DNA from: Neolewinella aurantiaca
GTDB lineage: Bacteria > Bacteroidota > Bacteroidia > Chitinophagales > Saprospiraceae
DNA length: 64,000 bases
Assembly (NCBI RefSeq): GCF_008014675.1
Contig: NZ_VOXD01000012.1
Coordinates: forward strand, 62,001 to 126,000
Direction: 5' to 3'
A model generated the notes under the pieces. The model was not told where the DNA came from. It searched no databases and saw only the letters and a list, made by a program, of their open reading frames with translations. The position numbers were made by a program, and so were the translations under genes. Every line of letters begins with the position of its first letter. Within the stretch, counting starts at the first letter, position 1. This document shows, piece by piece, positions 34,853 through 44,414 of this stretch.

Positions 34853-37800
34853 ATGTTTCGCACCCTTACCACCCTCTGTCTCACTCTTTTATCCTGTTCA
34901 TTATTCGCTCAAATGGTTGCCCCCGACGGGAGCATCAGTTACGGCAATGAATGGATCGATTATGGCCAGACCCACCTTCGTATTCAGGTCGCCACAGACG
35001 GGATGTACCAGGTTTCGGGCGCAGAAATCAATGCCGCCGGCCTGAGCGGAGACCTGGCGCTGCACCACCGCGGAGAGCTGGTTCCCATCAGAGTGACCAG
35101 TGACGGGAGCATTATTTTTTACGGCGAAAAGAACCGGGGAGAGATGGACCGTCACCTTTGGCCAGACCCCGACGCAAACCAACTCAACGATCGTTACAGT
35201 ATGCACTCCGACACCGTGGCCTACTACCTCACGGCCGGAACCGGACAGTATTATCAGCAGCCCGATGTGGTGACGCCGGTGGCTGCTACGGCGATTCTCC
35301 GCCGCACCGAAGAGGTATTCAGCGATGAGATGGTGAAGAATTTTTTCCGCAGTGGTGGTATCAGCATTTACTATTCGCACTACGACAAAGCCGAAGGATT
35401 TGGCCAGCGCAGCAGTGGGGATTTGCTTTCCAGCAACGGTGATTTAGAAAGCAGCGTTACCCTGCCACTGCCTTCGGCAAACGGTCAGCAGGCCACGCTG
35501 GATGTTCGGTTCGGCACGGCTTTCGGCAGCCATGAAGTAGAAGTCTCTGCCAATGGCAACGTCCTCGCAACGCCCGTTCAGTCGGGCTGGGGAGTGATTC
35601 AACAGCAGGCAACTTTCAATCCTGCTGGCGCAGAAACCACCATTTCGCTGAAGGGTACTGCCGGAGATCAGGATAAGCCCAATCTGGCCTGGGTTGCGGT
35701 AACCTACCCGGCCCAACCGGTTTACGACGAGGAGTTGTCCTCTTTTTCTATTCCCGCTTCGGCCACAGCTACCCGTATCACGCTTACTGGTCTGGGCGCG
35801 GCCGCGGGTGCATTGGGAAGGATAACGGGCTATGCCCCCACCACCGGAAATATGTTTTCAGCTGAGGTAGACGGTACCGGAACCGCCGTGATCGACTTTC
35901 CTCCTTCCAGCTCCGACATCACCTACCAGCTCGTCGTGGAAAGCTCGGACCTCAAAGCAGCTCAAACCAATGCGCTGAGCTTTTCTTCTACCCTTCCGCC
36001 CGCTAATACCGATTACCTCGTACTTACCAGCCGGAGGTTGCACGGCTCTTCTGTCGATCAGCTGGCTGATTACCGGCGCTCTGTCGCCGGAGGAAGCTAC
36101 CAGGTTGAAGTTGTCGACGTTGAGGATTTATACGATGAATTCGGCTACGGCATCCCTAACCATCCGATGGCGCTGCGTAACTACCTCACCGCCGCCAAAA
36201 TTGCGGCCCCGAACCTGCAGTACCTTTTCATCATCGGTAAAGGCCGTGAATACAGCGACATACGTACCACTTCGGAAATGGCTGCTGCGCAAGCGACATT
36301 CTTCATTCCTTCCTTCGGCTCGCCTGCTTCAGACAATCTGCTTGCGGCTAAACTGGGAGAAGTCACCCCACAACTCTCCGTTGGCCGCCTGGCGGCGATC
36401 AACGACAGTGAAGTCGGTATTTACCTCGAAAAACTCCGGGAAGTCGAAGCACAGATCAATCAGGGCGGACAAAGTATCGCTGACCGCGACTGGCAAAAGC
36501 AAATCATGCACCTCGGCGGAGGTACGAGTGCCGGCGAACAATCCGGAATCAAAAGCCGGCTGAATACTATGGAACTTGGTATTGAAGCAAGCGCAATGGC
36601 GGCGAATGTCACATCATTCTTTAAAACCAGTACGGAGCCTATCGAAGACAGTCGCCAGGAGGCGATTTTCGAACGCATCAACGGAGGTACCTCCATCCTT
36701 ACTTTCATGGGACACTCCAGCAGCCAGACCTTCGATTTCAGCATTGATGATCCGGCAAACTACAACAACAAAGGCCGGTATCCCTTCATGCTGAGCCTCG
36801 GGTGTTATTCCGGAGACGCTTTCACCGAAGAAAGAAGCATCAGTGAGCGGTTTATCTTCCTGCGCGAAAAAGGAGCGGTTGCCTTCGCGGCCTCCAAAGG
36901 TATAGGATACATTTCGGCCCTGGGCAACTGGGGAGAGAAACTGTATGATAACATAGGGAACGAAAATTACGGCGAAGGTCTGGGTGACGTGATGCGCAAC
37001 GCCATCGAGCACTTCAGTGGCACGTCGAACTTCACCCTCGGAATCCTGCTCGAACAATTTGCCCTGAGTGGCGATCCGGCTTACCGGCTGCACCCCCGCC
37101 CCGGACCAGACTTTGTAGTTGATCCGGCTTCCGTTTCTTTCACCCCTGACGTGGTGCCGGCTCAGGACGAAACATACGGAATGGATTTTCGACTCCTTAA
37201 CCTAGGAACAAAGTCGGAGGCAGACAGTATGACTCTTCGTATCCGACAGGAACTGCCCTCCGGAGAAATTGTAGAATTAAAAACCCTCCGGGCACAAATC
37301 CCGGTTTACGCCGAAGTTCTTTCGGTCGAACTCCCGAACCCGGGAATCGATGCTGTGGGGCAAAACCGTGTTTTTGTCACCCTGGATACTGACAACGAAG
37401 TAACGGAGCTTCCGGCTCCCGCCGCAGAGCTGAACAACGAACTCGAGACCGGTGGCCAGGCGGGCGTTCCCCTTACCTTCGTGGCCAACACGGCAAAGGT
37501 TGCCTTCCCGCCCCGGTACGCCGTAATTGGGGGAGAGCTGGAATTCATTTCCTCGACTACCGACGTACTCGCGCCCGAAAGAAACTACGTCATTCAGGTT
37601 TCATCCGACCGGAAATTCAATACACTGCTCACCAACGAGACCATCGCCAGCCCCGGCGGCGTGATTCGTTACCGCCCGCCCTTTGCACCAACAGACAGTA
37701 CAACCTACTACTGGCGCATCAGCCCGGACAGCACTTCCACCGAAGGCAGTGGTTTCATCTGGAGTGAAAGCTCGTTCACCTGGGTCGCCGATCAACCGGA

Positions 37801-39850
37801 AAACGAGATCGGTTGGGCAATGCAGGACCAGGGGCAAACCGTGGACGGGACATTTGACAACATCCTCGCCGACAGCCTCGAGTTTGGCTGGAGTTTCTCA
37901 AGGAGCATTACCGACATTAAGATTTTCAACGCGCTTTACTCCAGCCGTGACATGCCGCGCTTCGAATACAACGGACAGCGTTTTGGATCTCCCCACAGAT
38001 GGTACATCCGGGCGGGCATTCAAATGATCGTGATCGACAGTACCAACAGTTCGAAGTGGTATCCCAACCCGGGCAATGCGGATTACAACACCCGCCCGAT
38101 TGCCAATTCGAGTTGGGATTTCGATACCAGAACCGCCAGCGGCCGGGAGGGTATGATCAACTTTCTGGATGAGTTCGTTCCCGAAGGGGCTTACGTTATG
38201 CTTTACTCAGTACAGCGTGGTGCTGATATCGAATACGTAACGGAAGACTGGTTAGCAGATTCCAACACCTTGGGCACCACCATTTACGACGTGCTTGAAG
38301 CCGAAGGCGCGTTGCAGGTAAGGGGGCTGAGCGAAGTTGGATCGGTTCCCTACCTCTTCTCCTTCCAGAAAGGGATGGGACCAATAAGCGAAGCCCTTGC
38401 CGAAACCCGGTCAGACACCATTCAGATGGACGCCAGTATTCTCGAGAACTGGCCCCTCGGGTCGTGGCGCTCCGAAGCGGCAGGCCCCGCCCTTGCCTGG
38501 GACAATCTTGAAGTCTCACTATCGCCCATACATCTGAGTGAAAACGATAGTGTACTGGTCAGAGTAATGGGAACCAACCCCGAAGGCAGTGAGGTAGTTC
38601 TGCACAACCAGGTATTCAATCACCTTTCTTCCAGAAGCATATCAGTCGACCTGTCGGGTGTTTCAGAGGAGGAGTTTCCTTTCCTGTGGGCAGAGCTCGA
38701 TTTCTTCGATGAAGAGGACAGAAACGTACCAACCGTAGAGCATTTGTACTTCAACTTTTCCTCTCCCGGAGACGCAGCGATCAATCCCGCTGTTTCGATA
38801 AGCCTGCCCGATTCGGTAGATCAAGGCCAGGAATTAGTGATCAATGCCGGTTACGAGAATATTTCACGAATCGGAATGGACAGTCTATTGGTAGAGCTCT
38901 CGGTAGTAGATGCTACCAATAACATCTCCACATTTACGCAGCGAAAAGGACCACTCCCGCCCGGAGCCACAGATCAGTTCTCGTTCTCTCTGCCGAGTGT
39001 CGATTTCTCGCAAGACTTCCGTTACAGCGTAACCCTGAACCCGAATCAGGACCAACCGGAAAACGTGACCTTCAACAACGTCCTCAACTCGAGGGTGAAA
39101 GTCGGAACAGACCTGATTGACCCTGAGATGCAAATATTTTTTGATGGCATCCGGATCAATAACGGCGACCTGGTGAGCGCAAAACCTGAAATTCACATTG
39201 TGCTTCGGGATGAGAATCAGTACCTCGCGCTGAACGACACTGGAGCCTACTTCCTTCAACTTACCCACCCTGGTGATCTGGAAAACGGACTGAGCAGCTA
39301 CCAGGAACGGATCTCTTTCTCCGATTCCAGGGTTGAGTTTTTGCCCGCCACGACCGACAACAACAGCGCTGAAATTTTCTTCCGCCCTTCCCTCTCCAGA
39401 GATGGGAACTATACCATCGAAGTAGTGGGACAAGACCGAAGCTCTAATTTTTCGGGCGCTCTCTCTCTGCAGCAAGACTTTGAAGTCATCAACGAACAGA
39501 TGGTGGCGAATGTGCTGACCTACCCCAACCCCTTCACGACACAGACCCGGTTTGTTTACACCCTTACCGGAAACGAGGTTCCCGAAGTTTTCCGGATTCA
39601 GATCATGACCGTTTCCGGACGCGTGGTGCGGGACATCGACCTTGCCGCCAGTGAGCTATTGAAGATCGGTACACATCAGTCTCAGTTTGCCTGGGATGGA
39701 ACGGATGAATACGGAGACCTTCTTGCCAATGGTGTTTACCTCTACCGCGTGATTACAAGTGATGAATCGGGTAATACTTTAGAGAAATACGACACAGGTA
39801 CCGACCAGTACTTCGCCCGGGAGATCGGGAAAGTGGTTATTTTAAGATAA
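34853..39850 (+). CDS. PorU2-like peptidase C25 family protein
   Basis: 1,665 residues. Signal peptide MFRTLTTLCLTLLSCSLFAQ; an N-terminal region as in PorU; then a C25 (gingipain) caspase-like domain at about 390-760 with catalytic His621 in TFMGHSSSQTF and Cys651 in LSLGCYSGDAF. Several beta-sandwich modules follow, and the end has VLTYPNPFTTQTRFVYTLTG and LLANGVYLYRVIT, a FlgD-like/type A tail. PorU removes sorting tails of T9SS cargo; this longer protein fits the PorU2 group, whose role is less certain. The start at 34853 is set by the signal peptide; a frame from 34811 adds 14 residues. A reverse 17-bp element at 35795-35811 codes for GAAAGA. Confidence 0.8.
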   Translation: MFRTLTTLCLTLLSCSLFAQMVAPDGSISYGNEWIDYGQTHLRIQVATDGMYQVSGAEINAAGLSGDLALHHRGELVPIRVTSDGSIIFYGEKNRGEMDRHLWPDPDANQLNDRYSMHSDTVAYYLTAGTGQYYQQPDVVTPVAATAILRRTEEVFSDEMVKNFFRSGGISIYYSHYDKAEGFGQRSSGDLLSSNGDLESSVTLPLPSANGQQATLDVRFGTAFGSHEVEVSANGNVLATPVQSGWGVIQQQATFNPAGAETTISLKGTAGDQDKPNLAWVAVTYPAQPVYDEELSSFSIPASATATRITLTGLGAAAGALGRITGYAPTTGNMFSAEVDGTGTAVIDFPPSSSDITYQLVVESSDLKAAQTNALSFSSTLPPANTDYLVLTSRRLHGSSVDQLADYRRSVAGGSYQVEVVDVEDLYDEFGYGIPNHPMALRNYLTAAKIAAPNLQYLFIIGKGREYSDIRTTSEMAAAQATFFIPSFGSPASDNLLAAKLGEVTPQLSVGRLAAINDSEVGIYLEKLREVEAQINQGGQSIADRDWQKQIMHLGGGTSAGEQSGIKSRLNTMELGIEASAMAANVTSFFKTSTEPIEDSRQEAIFERINGGTSILTFMGHSSSQTFDFSIDDPANYNNKGRYPFMLSLGCYSGDAFTEERSISERFIFLREKGAVAFAASKGIGYISALGNWGEKLYDNIGNENYGEGLGDVMRNAIEHFSGTSNFTLGILLEQFALSGDPAYRLHPRPGPDFVVDPASVSFTPDVVPAQDETYGMDFRLLNLGTKSEADSMTLRIRQELPSGEIVELKTLRAQIPVYAEVLSVELPNPGIDAVGQNRVFVTLDTDNEVTELPAPAAELNNELETGGQAGVPLTFVANTAKVAFPPRYAVIGGELEFISSTTDVLAPERNYVIQVSSDRKFNTLLTNETIASPGGVIRYRPPFAPTDSTTYYWRISPDSTSTEGSGFIWSESSFTWVADQPENEIGWAMQDQGQTVDGTFDNILADSLEFGWSFSRSITDIKIFNALYSSRDMPRFEYNGQRFGSPHRWYIRAGIQMIVIDSTNSSKWYPNPGNADYNTRPIANSSWDFDTRTASGREGMINFLDEFVPEGAYVMLYSVQRGADIEYVTEDWLADSNTLGTTIYDVLEAEGALQVRGLSEVGSVPYLFSFQKGMGPISEALAETRSDTIQMDASILENWPLGSWRSEAAGPALAWDNLEVSLSPIHLSENDSVLVRVMGTNPEGSEVVLHNQVFNHLSSRSISVDLSGVSEEEFPFLWAELDFFDEEDRNVPTVEHLYFNFSSPGDAAINPAVSISLPDSVDQGQELVINAGYENISRIGMDSLLVELSVVDATNNISTFTQRKGPLPPGATDQFSFSLPSVDFSQDFRYSVTLNPNQDQPENVTFNNVLNSRVKVGTDLIDPEMQIFFDGIRINNGDLVSAKPEIHIVLRDENQYLALNDTGAYFLQLTHPGDLENGLSSYQERISFSDSRVEFLPATTDNNSAEIFFRPSLSRDGNYTIEVVGQDRSSNFSGALSLQQDFEVINEQMVANVLTYPNPFTTQTRFVYTLTGNEVPEVFRIQIMTVSGRVVRDIDLAASELLKIGTHQSQFAWDGTDEYGDLLANGVYLYRVITSDESGNTLEKYDTGTDQYFAREIGKVVILR
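35795..35811 (-). repeat. 17-bp dispersed element inside the PorU2-like gene
   Basis: GGCGCGGCCGCGGGTGC, one mismatch in reverse orientation, followed by ATT; read as codons for Gly-Ala-Ala-Ala-Gly-Ala. Confidence 0.75.
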
Positions 39851-40571
39851 GCGTTCCGGAGGGCGACTTCTTTACTTTTTCATACAATGAGATGTCCTCT
39901 GCGTAGCGCTGTCTGAACAAGTCTGTCCTGAAAAGACCGGTATCATCTGGGTTGGATGTCCTTTCCCCTGCATTGAGGTGAATCTGCTCTGCGCCCGCCT
40001 GACCGGACATGAACTCCTGTAGATCCACAATGCGGACGGATTGCGCAGCCTCGATAACCTGCGCCCGGAGGTAATAACTTTGGGAGCGAAAATGCCGGTC
40101 TGCGATCCGGTCCGGGATACTTGCCACGATTCTTAGGAAACGTTCTATTCTCATTTGCGGAGAGAACCTGACGATGTGGTTCAGACGGGAAGGATAACGG
40201 TACATGACGTTCCGGCCCGAGATCACGTCGTTGTAGCACGATTGAAACCGTGCTGCAGGTTCCCTGATCACCACCACGAGCTTTTTGCCCCGACAAAAGA
40301 CCAGATACTCGTTGTAATTTTTAAAAATGTGGCGGGTGAGCTTTCCGTCCGTCAATACTCCCGGCTTGAGATGGTGGATTTCAGGAAAACGGCTTTCAAA
40401 CCCGGGAAGGTACCTGCGAATTAAACTGAGCTTTACCGAACTACACCCTGCTTTTGAAACCACAGGAAATACCTCGCCCGTTGCGGCATCAAAGGTCACA
40501 TCAATCGGATCAACGACGTATAGCCCAAGCAATGCTTTTGTCAGGCGATAATATTCCCTTATCCGTTGCAC
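39837..40571 (-). CDS. Sulfotransferase family 2-like protein
   Basis: 244 residues. The PAPS-binding elements are visible: the 5'-phosphosulfate loop region VVSKAGCSSVKLSLIRRYL near residue 38 and the 3'-phosphate region VVVIREPAARFQSCYND near residue 100 (Arg and Ser). Family members transfer sulfate to carbohydrates. It is the last gene of a minus-strand unit after three GT2 genes, so it may sulfate the glycan they build. The start is a GTG at 40571. The 3' end overlaps the PorU2-like gene's end by 14 bases, convergently. Confidence 0.75.
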   Translation of the reverse strand: MQRIREYYRLTKALLGLYVVDPIDVTFDAATGEVFPVVSKAGCSSVKLSLIRRYLPGFESRFPEIHHLKPGVLTDGKLTRHIFKNYNEYLVFCRGKKLVVVIREPAARFQSCYNDVISGRNVMYRYPSRLNHIVRFSPQMRIERFLRIVASIPDRIADRHFRSQSYYLRAQVIEAAQSVRIVDLQEFMSGQAGAEQIHLNAGERTSNPDDTGLFRTDLFRQRYAEDISLYEKVKKSPSGTLILK

Positions 40572-40607
40572 GAAACTGTTGATGTCAGGTTAACTTTTGA
40601 TTGAGGA

Positions 40608-41513
40608 TCAGACAGAAACCTTCCAGCGCTTGCTCAGTCGGCCGTAGGCGAAAGCATACTTGGTTAAAACGATCAGGGCTGCATTTTGCCAGTACCATTC
40701 CCGGTGACGAAACACCCAGCGGAGGAGCGTCACGGGGAAGACCACAAACGTGATTCTCAGTATGTCCAGCACAAAGCTTGCCATTGAGTAACGGTTGTCG
40801 CCAGTTGGCAACCAGCTCATTTTGCCGTGGGAGTAAGCGTAGCGCAAACGGCCCCGGAACGAGCATTTCCAGGGCTGTATCAGGTGCTCTATAACCAGTT
40901 CTGGTGCATAGTACACCGTCATTCCTGCGGCTCTCATCCGAAACTGAAGTTCTGTCTCATCCGCCCAGCCGACCTCTTTACCCTTCATACCGTATCCCGG
41001 GCTGAAACCACCCGCAGCTTTCGCTTTGGCAACATCAACACCAAAAAAGCAGCCAATCAGGTAGCGACTTTCGGGGAGTACCCCGAAGGATGTATTACTG
41101 CCCGGAAATTTCCCAACCCCCATTTCCATTCGCAACCAGTCTGGCGGGTCAGATTTGTACCAGTGTGTGAAAGCTCCGCCAAATGCCGCGCCGCCGGCTA
41201 CCTGCGGAAGATAGGAGATGTAACTCCGGACGATGTCAGGGGGTAATAAGGTATCGTCATCAAAGTAAAGCACCCAGGGAGCACGAGCCTCCTCTAAACC
41301 TCTGTTTCTGGCATAACAGATCCCGGTCTTGCCCTCGTAAATATACCGAAACCCGTAGCTCTCAACGCTTCTCTGACACTCCTCCTGCCCTGCGTTGTCG
41401 ATCACAATCACCTCATAATCCGCCGCCGGGGCATCCTGGACCTGAAGGCCAGCGAGGCACCCGGGCAGTAAATCTGCCCGATCGTAAGTTGTTATCACCA
41501 CTGAAACCTTCAT
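40608..41513 (-). CDS. GT2-family glycosyltransferase (third in operon)
   Basis: 301 residues. GT-A fold with MKVSVVITTYDRADLLPGCL, VIDNAGQ, the acidic DDD in LYFDDDTLLPPD, and a later WADETELQFRMRAAG (ED-like motif). A hydrophobic C-terminal stretch (MASFVLDILRITFVVFPVTLL) suggests membrane association. It lies 24 bases after the second GT2 and 36 bases before the sulfotransferase. Confidence 0.87.
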   Translation of the reverse strand: MKVSVVITTYDRADLLPGCLAGLQVQDAPAADYEVIVIDNAGQEECQRSVESYGFRYIYEGKTGICYARNRGLEEARAPWVLYFDDDTLLPPDIVRSYISYLPQVAGGAAFGGAFTHWYKSDPPDWLRMEMGVGKFPGSNTSFGVLPESRYLIGCFFGVDVAKAKAAGGFSPGYGMKGKEVGWADETELQFRMRAAGMTVYYAPELVIEHLIQPWKCSFRGRLRYAYSHGKMSWLPTGDNRYSMASFVLDILRITFVVFPVTLLRWVFRHREWYWQNAALIVLTKYAFAYGRLSKRWKVSV

Positions 41514-41537
41514 AAGCTGTTGGTATTGTCCGCAAAA

Positions 41538-42512
41538 CTACTTCAGAAACTTCCGCCAACCCAATGGCACAAACGAAGAAAAAAACCTCCTTAAACACTC
41601 CGTCGCTCCAAAGCCGAGAAAAGGGTATAGCACCCCGTGTTTCGGGACAAAAGCCCTGTCAAAATCGGATGCATCGTACCCCTCCGGAAATACTTCGTTG
41701 AAGTTATGTTTTGCCCCAGGCAAATCGACCGTAGCTTGCTTGCGAAGCGCTCCGAGCAAAGCAGCATTGATTGTCTCCCGGTTGGCTTCGTAGTACTGTG
41801 CGCGCCGGGCTTTCAGGTGTTTAACTTCTCTTTTGGTCAGAGCAACCCGCAGGCGGGCCATTTCCTTCAGGTTGGTGGTCGTGATTCGCTCACCGCTGTG
41901 CTGAAAATGGACAGCTGCGCATAGATGGTCTTTTACAATGTTCGCGCCCCGCTGCAGCAAACGGAAAAAGAATTCAAAGTCGTTACAGCTTCTGTAACCC
42001 GGATTAAAACCACCAATTTCGTCTGCCAAGGATCTCCGAAAGAGGTTTGCGTTGAGATGCCCGAGCCCTGCGTAAAACAGAAGCCCCTGCCACGGGTCGT
42101 CCGCAATCGGGACAACAGTCTCTTCTCCGTCTTCCCATCTTATCAGGAGTTCGCCGATCACCCAGTCTGTATCCGGAGCCGTCAGCTGCAGTTGGCGCGC
42201 CAATTTGCCCGGCAGTAAAGCATCATCCGCGTCCAGAAACTGGATCCATTCCGCCCTGGCCAACGCCAAACCAGCGTTTCGTGCTGCCGATGCTCCGGCT
42301 ATCTTTTCCTGCACTACGCGGACAACTCCCGGGTGAGCGTCCTGCAGCGCAGTGGCTACCCGGAGGGTAGCATCGGTAGAATTATTCTCTACGATGATAA
42401 TCTCGAAACTGCACCCTTTCTGGCTGAGTACTGACGCTACCGACCGCGCAAGGAACTTTTGCGCATTGTAGGCAGGAATTACTATCGAAACTTGTGGTCT
42501 GGTTACTTCCAT
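41538..42512 (-). CDS. GT2-family glycosyltransferase (second in operon)
   Basis: 324 residues. VSIVIPAYNAQKFLARSVAS, IIIVENNSTDATL, and QFLDADDALLPGKLARQL are the GT2 nucleotide-sugar and DxD motifs. The C-terminal half (KAQYYEANRE-type region, NEVFPEGYDASDFDRAF) matches the preceding gene residue for residue in many places, so the two are tandem paralogues of equal length. The ATG overlaps the end of the upstream gene by 10 bases. Confidence 0.88.
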   Translation of the reverse strand: MEVTRPQVSIVIPAYNAQKFLARSVASVLSQKGCSFEIIIVENNSTDATLRVATALQDAHPGVVRVVQEKIAGASAARNAGLALARAEWIQFLDADDALLPGKLARQLQLTAPDTDWVIGELLIRWEDGEETVVPIADDPWQGLLFYAGLGHLNANLFRRSLADEIGGFNPGYRSCNDFEFFFRLLQRGANIVKDHLCAAVHFQHSGERITTTNLKEMARLRVALTKREVKHLKARRAQYYEANRETINAALLGALRKQATVDLPGAKHNFNEVFPEGYDASDFDRAFVPKHGVLYPFLGFGATECLRRFFSSFVPLGWRKFLK

Positions 42513-43477
42513 CTCTTACCCTTCATTTGATTCCGGACAGAAAGGGGCAAAAGGCCAGCGGCATTCAACCTGGCAAATTCGACCGGTCCGAAGCCCAAAT
42601 ACCGGTAAAGGACAGCAAACCGGGGAGCAATCGAAGCATCGATATCCCCGGCCGTTAAACCATCGGGAAAGAATTCGTGAAACAACTGCCGGGCTTCATC
42701 GAGGTTCTGCGTAGCGAGTATCCTCAATGAATTGAGCAGTGCTGACCTGAAGAATGCTTTGTTTTCGTTGTAATAGTCAGGTTTGTTGCGCTGCAGGAAT
42801 TCGATAACGGCAGCTTTTAGCCGGACCGATCTTTGCCTCGATGCAGGATTGTCGATGGTCGACAGTCTGAAGCCTGGTCGATCCAGGTAAACAGCCCCGG
42901 GAACCGGATCTGCAACACAGCGAGCTCCCTGCTTCAGCATCCGGAAGTACAGATCAGTATCGACTCCATTGGGGAGGTCTTCGTTTTGTCCGCCAACACT
43001 GAGGTATAACGACTTTTTTATCAGGTTGGAGTTGGTATGCCCTAGCCCTCCGTTGTGCACAAGCCCTTTCCACGGATCAGGGTTGATGGCGGATACATTC
43101 TGCTTACCGTCAATTCCTTCTCTGATGGAAGCACCGGTAACCCAGTCGACCGAATCATTGACCAGGTTGAGTTGGCGCTCAAGTTTCCCCGGCAACAGGA
43201 GATCGTCCGAATCCAAAAACTGGATCCAGTCGCCCTGGGCCATATTTACGCCGTGGTTCCGGGCAGCGGCAGATCCCTGCTTTGGTTCGTGCGACAGCCG
43301 TACTACCCCGGGGTATTTCCGGTACAGGCTTTCCGATAGCAGCACCGTTTCGTCGGAAGAATTATTATCTACAATGATTACCTCGAACGAGGTGCCCTCC
43401 TGCTGGATAGCCGAAGCGAAAGCCCTTTCCAGAAAAGCTTCAGAGTTATAGGTAGGAATGATGATGGACACCTTCAC
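42503..43477 (-). CDS. GT2-family glycosyltransferase (first in operon)
   Basis: 324 residues. VSIIIPTYNSEAFLERAFAS, VIIVDNNSSDETV, and QFLDSDDLLLPGKLERQL carry the GT2 motifs. C-terminal HEFFPDGLTAGDIDASIAPR parallels the neighbour's NEVFPEGYDASDFDRAF, evidence of gene duplication. It should start a four-gene unit making a sulfated or variable surface glycan. A 17-bp element lies upstream at 43524. Confidence 0.88.
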   Translation of the reverse strand: MKVSIIIPTYNSEAFLERAFASAIQQEGTSFEVIIVDNNSSDETVLLSESLYRKYPGVVRLSHEPKQGSAAARNHGVNMAQGDWIQFLDSDDLLLPGKLERQLNLVNDSVDWVTGASIREGIDGKQNVSAINPDPWKGLVHNGGLGHTNSNLIKKSLYLSVGGQNEDLPNGVDTDLYFRMLKQGARCVADPVPGAVYLDRPGFRLSTIDNPASRQRSVRLKAAVIEFLQRNKPDYYNENKAFFRSALLNSLRILATQNLDEARQLFHEFFPDGLTAGDIDASIAPRFAVLYRYLGFGPVEFARLNAAGLLPLSVRNQMKGKRWK

Positions 43478-43523
43478 AGCGACAAAGTTACGGGTTTCGG
43501 AACAGGACTCATCAACCTGCTCT

Positions 43524-43540
43524 GCACCTGCGCGCGCGCC
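43524..43540 (+). repeat. 17-bp dispersed element, two mismatches
   Basis: GCACCTGCGCGCGCGCC, 47 bases upstream of the first GT2 start and close to the DoxX stop. Confidence 0.6.
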
Positions 43541-43565
43541 CTCCTCAAATGACTACTACTGATGA

Positions 43566-43967
43566 TTACACCCCTGATTTCCGAACAAAAAGCTGATGAT
43601 CGGCAGAGTAACGGCCCGGGCCGGCGAGGAGCAAAACTACTCCGACCACAACGTACATGAGCGGAAGGGCCATCTTGCCCCAGGGGTCGCCGCCGTGCGA
43701 AATGAACGCCGCCACCAGCATCGTGATGATGAAAGGGATGCAAGCCAAACGGGTGAAAAAACCCGCTGCGATGAGGATACCACAAATGAACTCGCCAAAA
43801 ACAGCAAGCACGAGGCTTACGCCCATACCAAGTCCCAGCGGATCGGCGAAAGTCATATCTCCGCTAAAAACCTTCATCAGTTTGGGCCAGCCGTGCATGA
43901 AGGCCATTTCCAGGCCAAACCAAAGGCGAAGGACCAGCAGTCCCAGATCAATATTTCCGTTTGTCAT
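43566..43967 (-). CDS. DoxX-family membrane protein
   Basis: 133 residues with four hydrophobic segments. Family features: GLLVLRLWFGLEMAFMHGWP, GEFICGILIAAGFFTRLACI and the ISHGGDPWGKMALPLMYVVV end. Members occur in membrane redox modules, but their function is poorly defined. It is not obviously in an operon. Confidence 0.87.
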   Translation of the reverse strand: MTNGNIDLGLLVLRLWFGLEMAFMHGWPKLMKVFSGDMTFADPLGLGMGVSLVLAVFGEFICGILIAAGFFTRLACIPFIITMLVAAFISHGGDPWGKMALPLMYVVVGVVLLLAGPGRYSADHQLFVRKSGV

Positions 43968-44164
43968 GATTGTTATTTTTCGAGAGTAAGGTAAAAGGAA
44001 TTACTTACTTTTCTTCCAATAAGGAAGTCAAAACCGTTCAGGCGGGGCCACTACGATGCAGATTAACGGGAAGAGGAGAGACAATTACCTGCGCGTCAGG
44101 AAAATTCGGGAAAGGCGAGAAACTGAAATATCAGATTGACTGCCGATACGGCCCAACCGGGCAT

Positions 44165-44260
44165 AAAAAAAGGCAGACGCACCGGTCGCTACAACCCCCT
44201 ACCCTTGCTGCATTTCTGCCCTGGGGGAGTTCAGGAGGAGCTGACCGTGCGCTGCCCAGG
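44165..44260 (-). ncRNA. ffs: Signal recognition particle RNA (small bacterial type)
   Basis: About 96 bases. On the minus strand the conserved SRP core GAACTCCCCCAGGGCAGAAA and then TGCAGCAAGGGTA is present, flanked by pairing arms: GGCAG/CTGCC, CGCAC/GTGCG and GGTC/GACC form the closing stem. A run of seven T follows the 3' arm (44171-44165), a simple terminator. A perfect TACCTTTG promoter element lies at its 5' end. With Ffh it targets membrane proteins to the translocon. The exact ends are inferred. Confidence 0.88.
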
Positions 44261-44262
44261 CG

Positions 44263-44270
44263 CAAAGGTA
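44263..44270 (-). promoter_or_regulatory. -7 element of the SRP RNA gene
   Basis: TACCTTTG on the minus strand, directly upstream of the first stem of the RNA. Confidence 0.7.
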
Positions 44271-44414
44271 ATTCGCCGGACTTTTAGTCTGTTAATCTTT
44301 TAGTCTTTTTTTCACATCTACGAAAGATTCAAAACACAATCCGTTGAATGTGAATGACCTAAAAGCAAGAATTTATTTCGCTCGGACGGGCCCAAAGTGG
44401 CAAGAGCGCCCGGA

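Larger units (their letters stand above)
43968..44414. other. Intergenic region carrying the SRP RNA gene
   Basis: 447 bases between DoxX and the subunit-3 gene. The SRP RNA and its promoter occupy 44165-44270. The rest is an AT-rich stretch near 44285-44345 and about 190 bases before DoxX with no feature seen. Confidence 0.6.
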
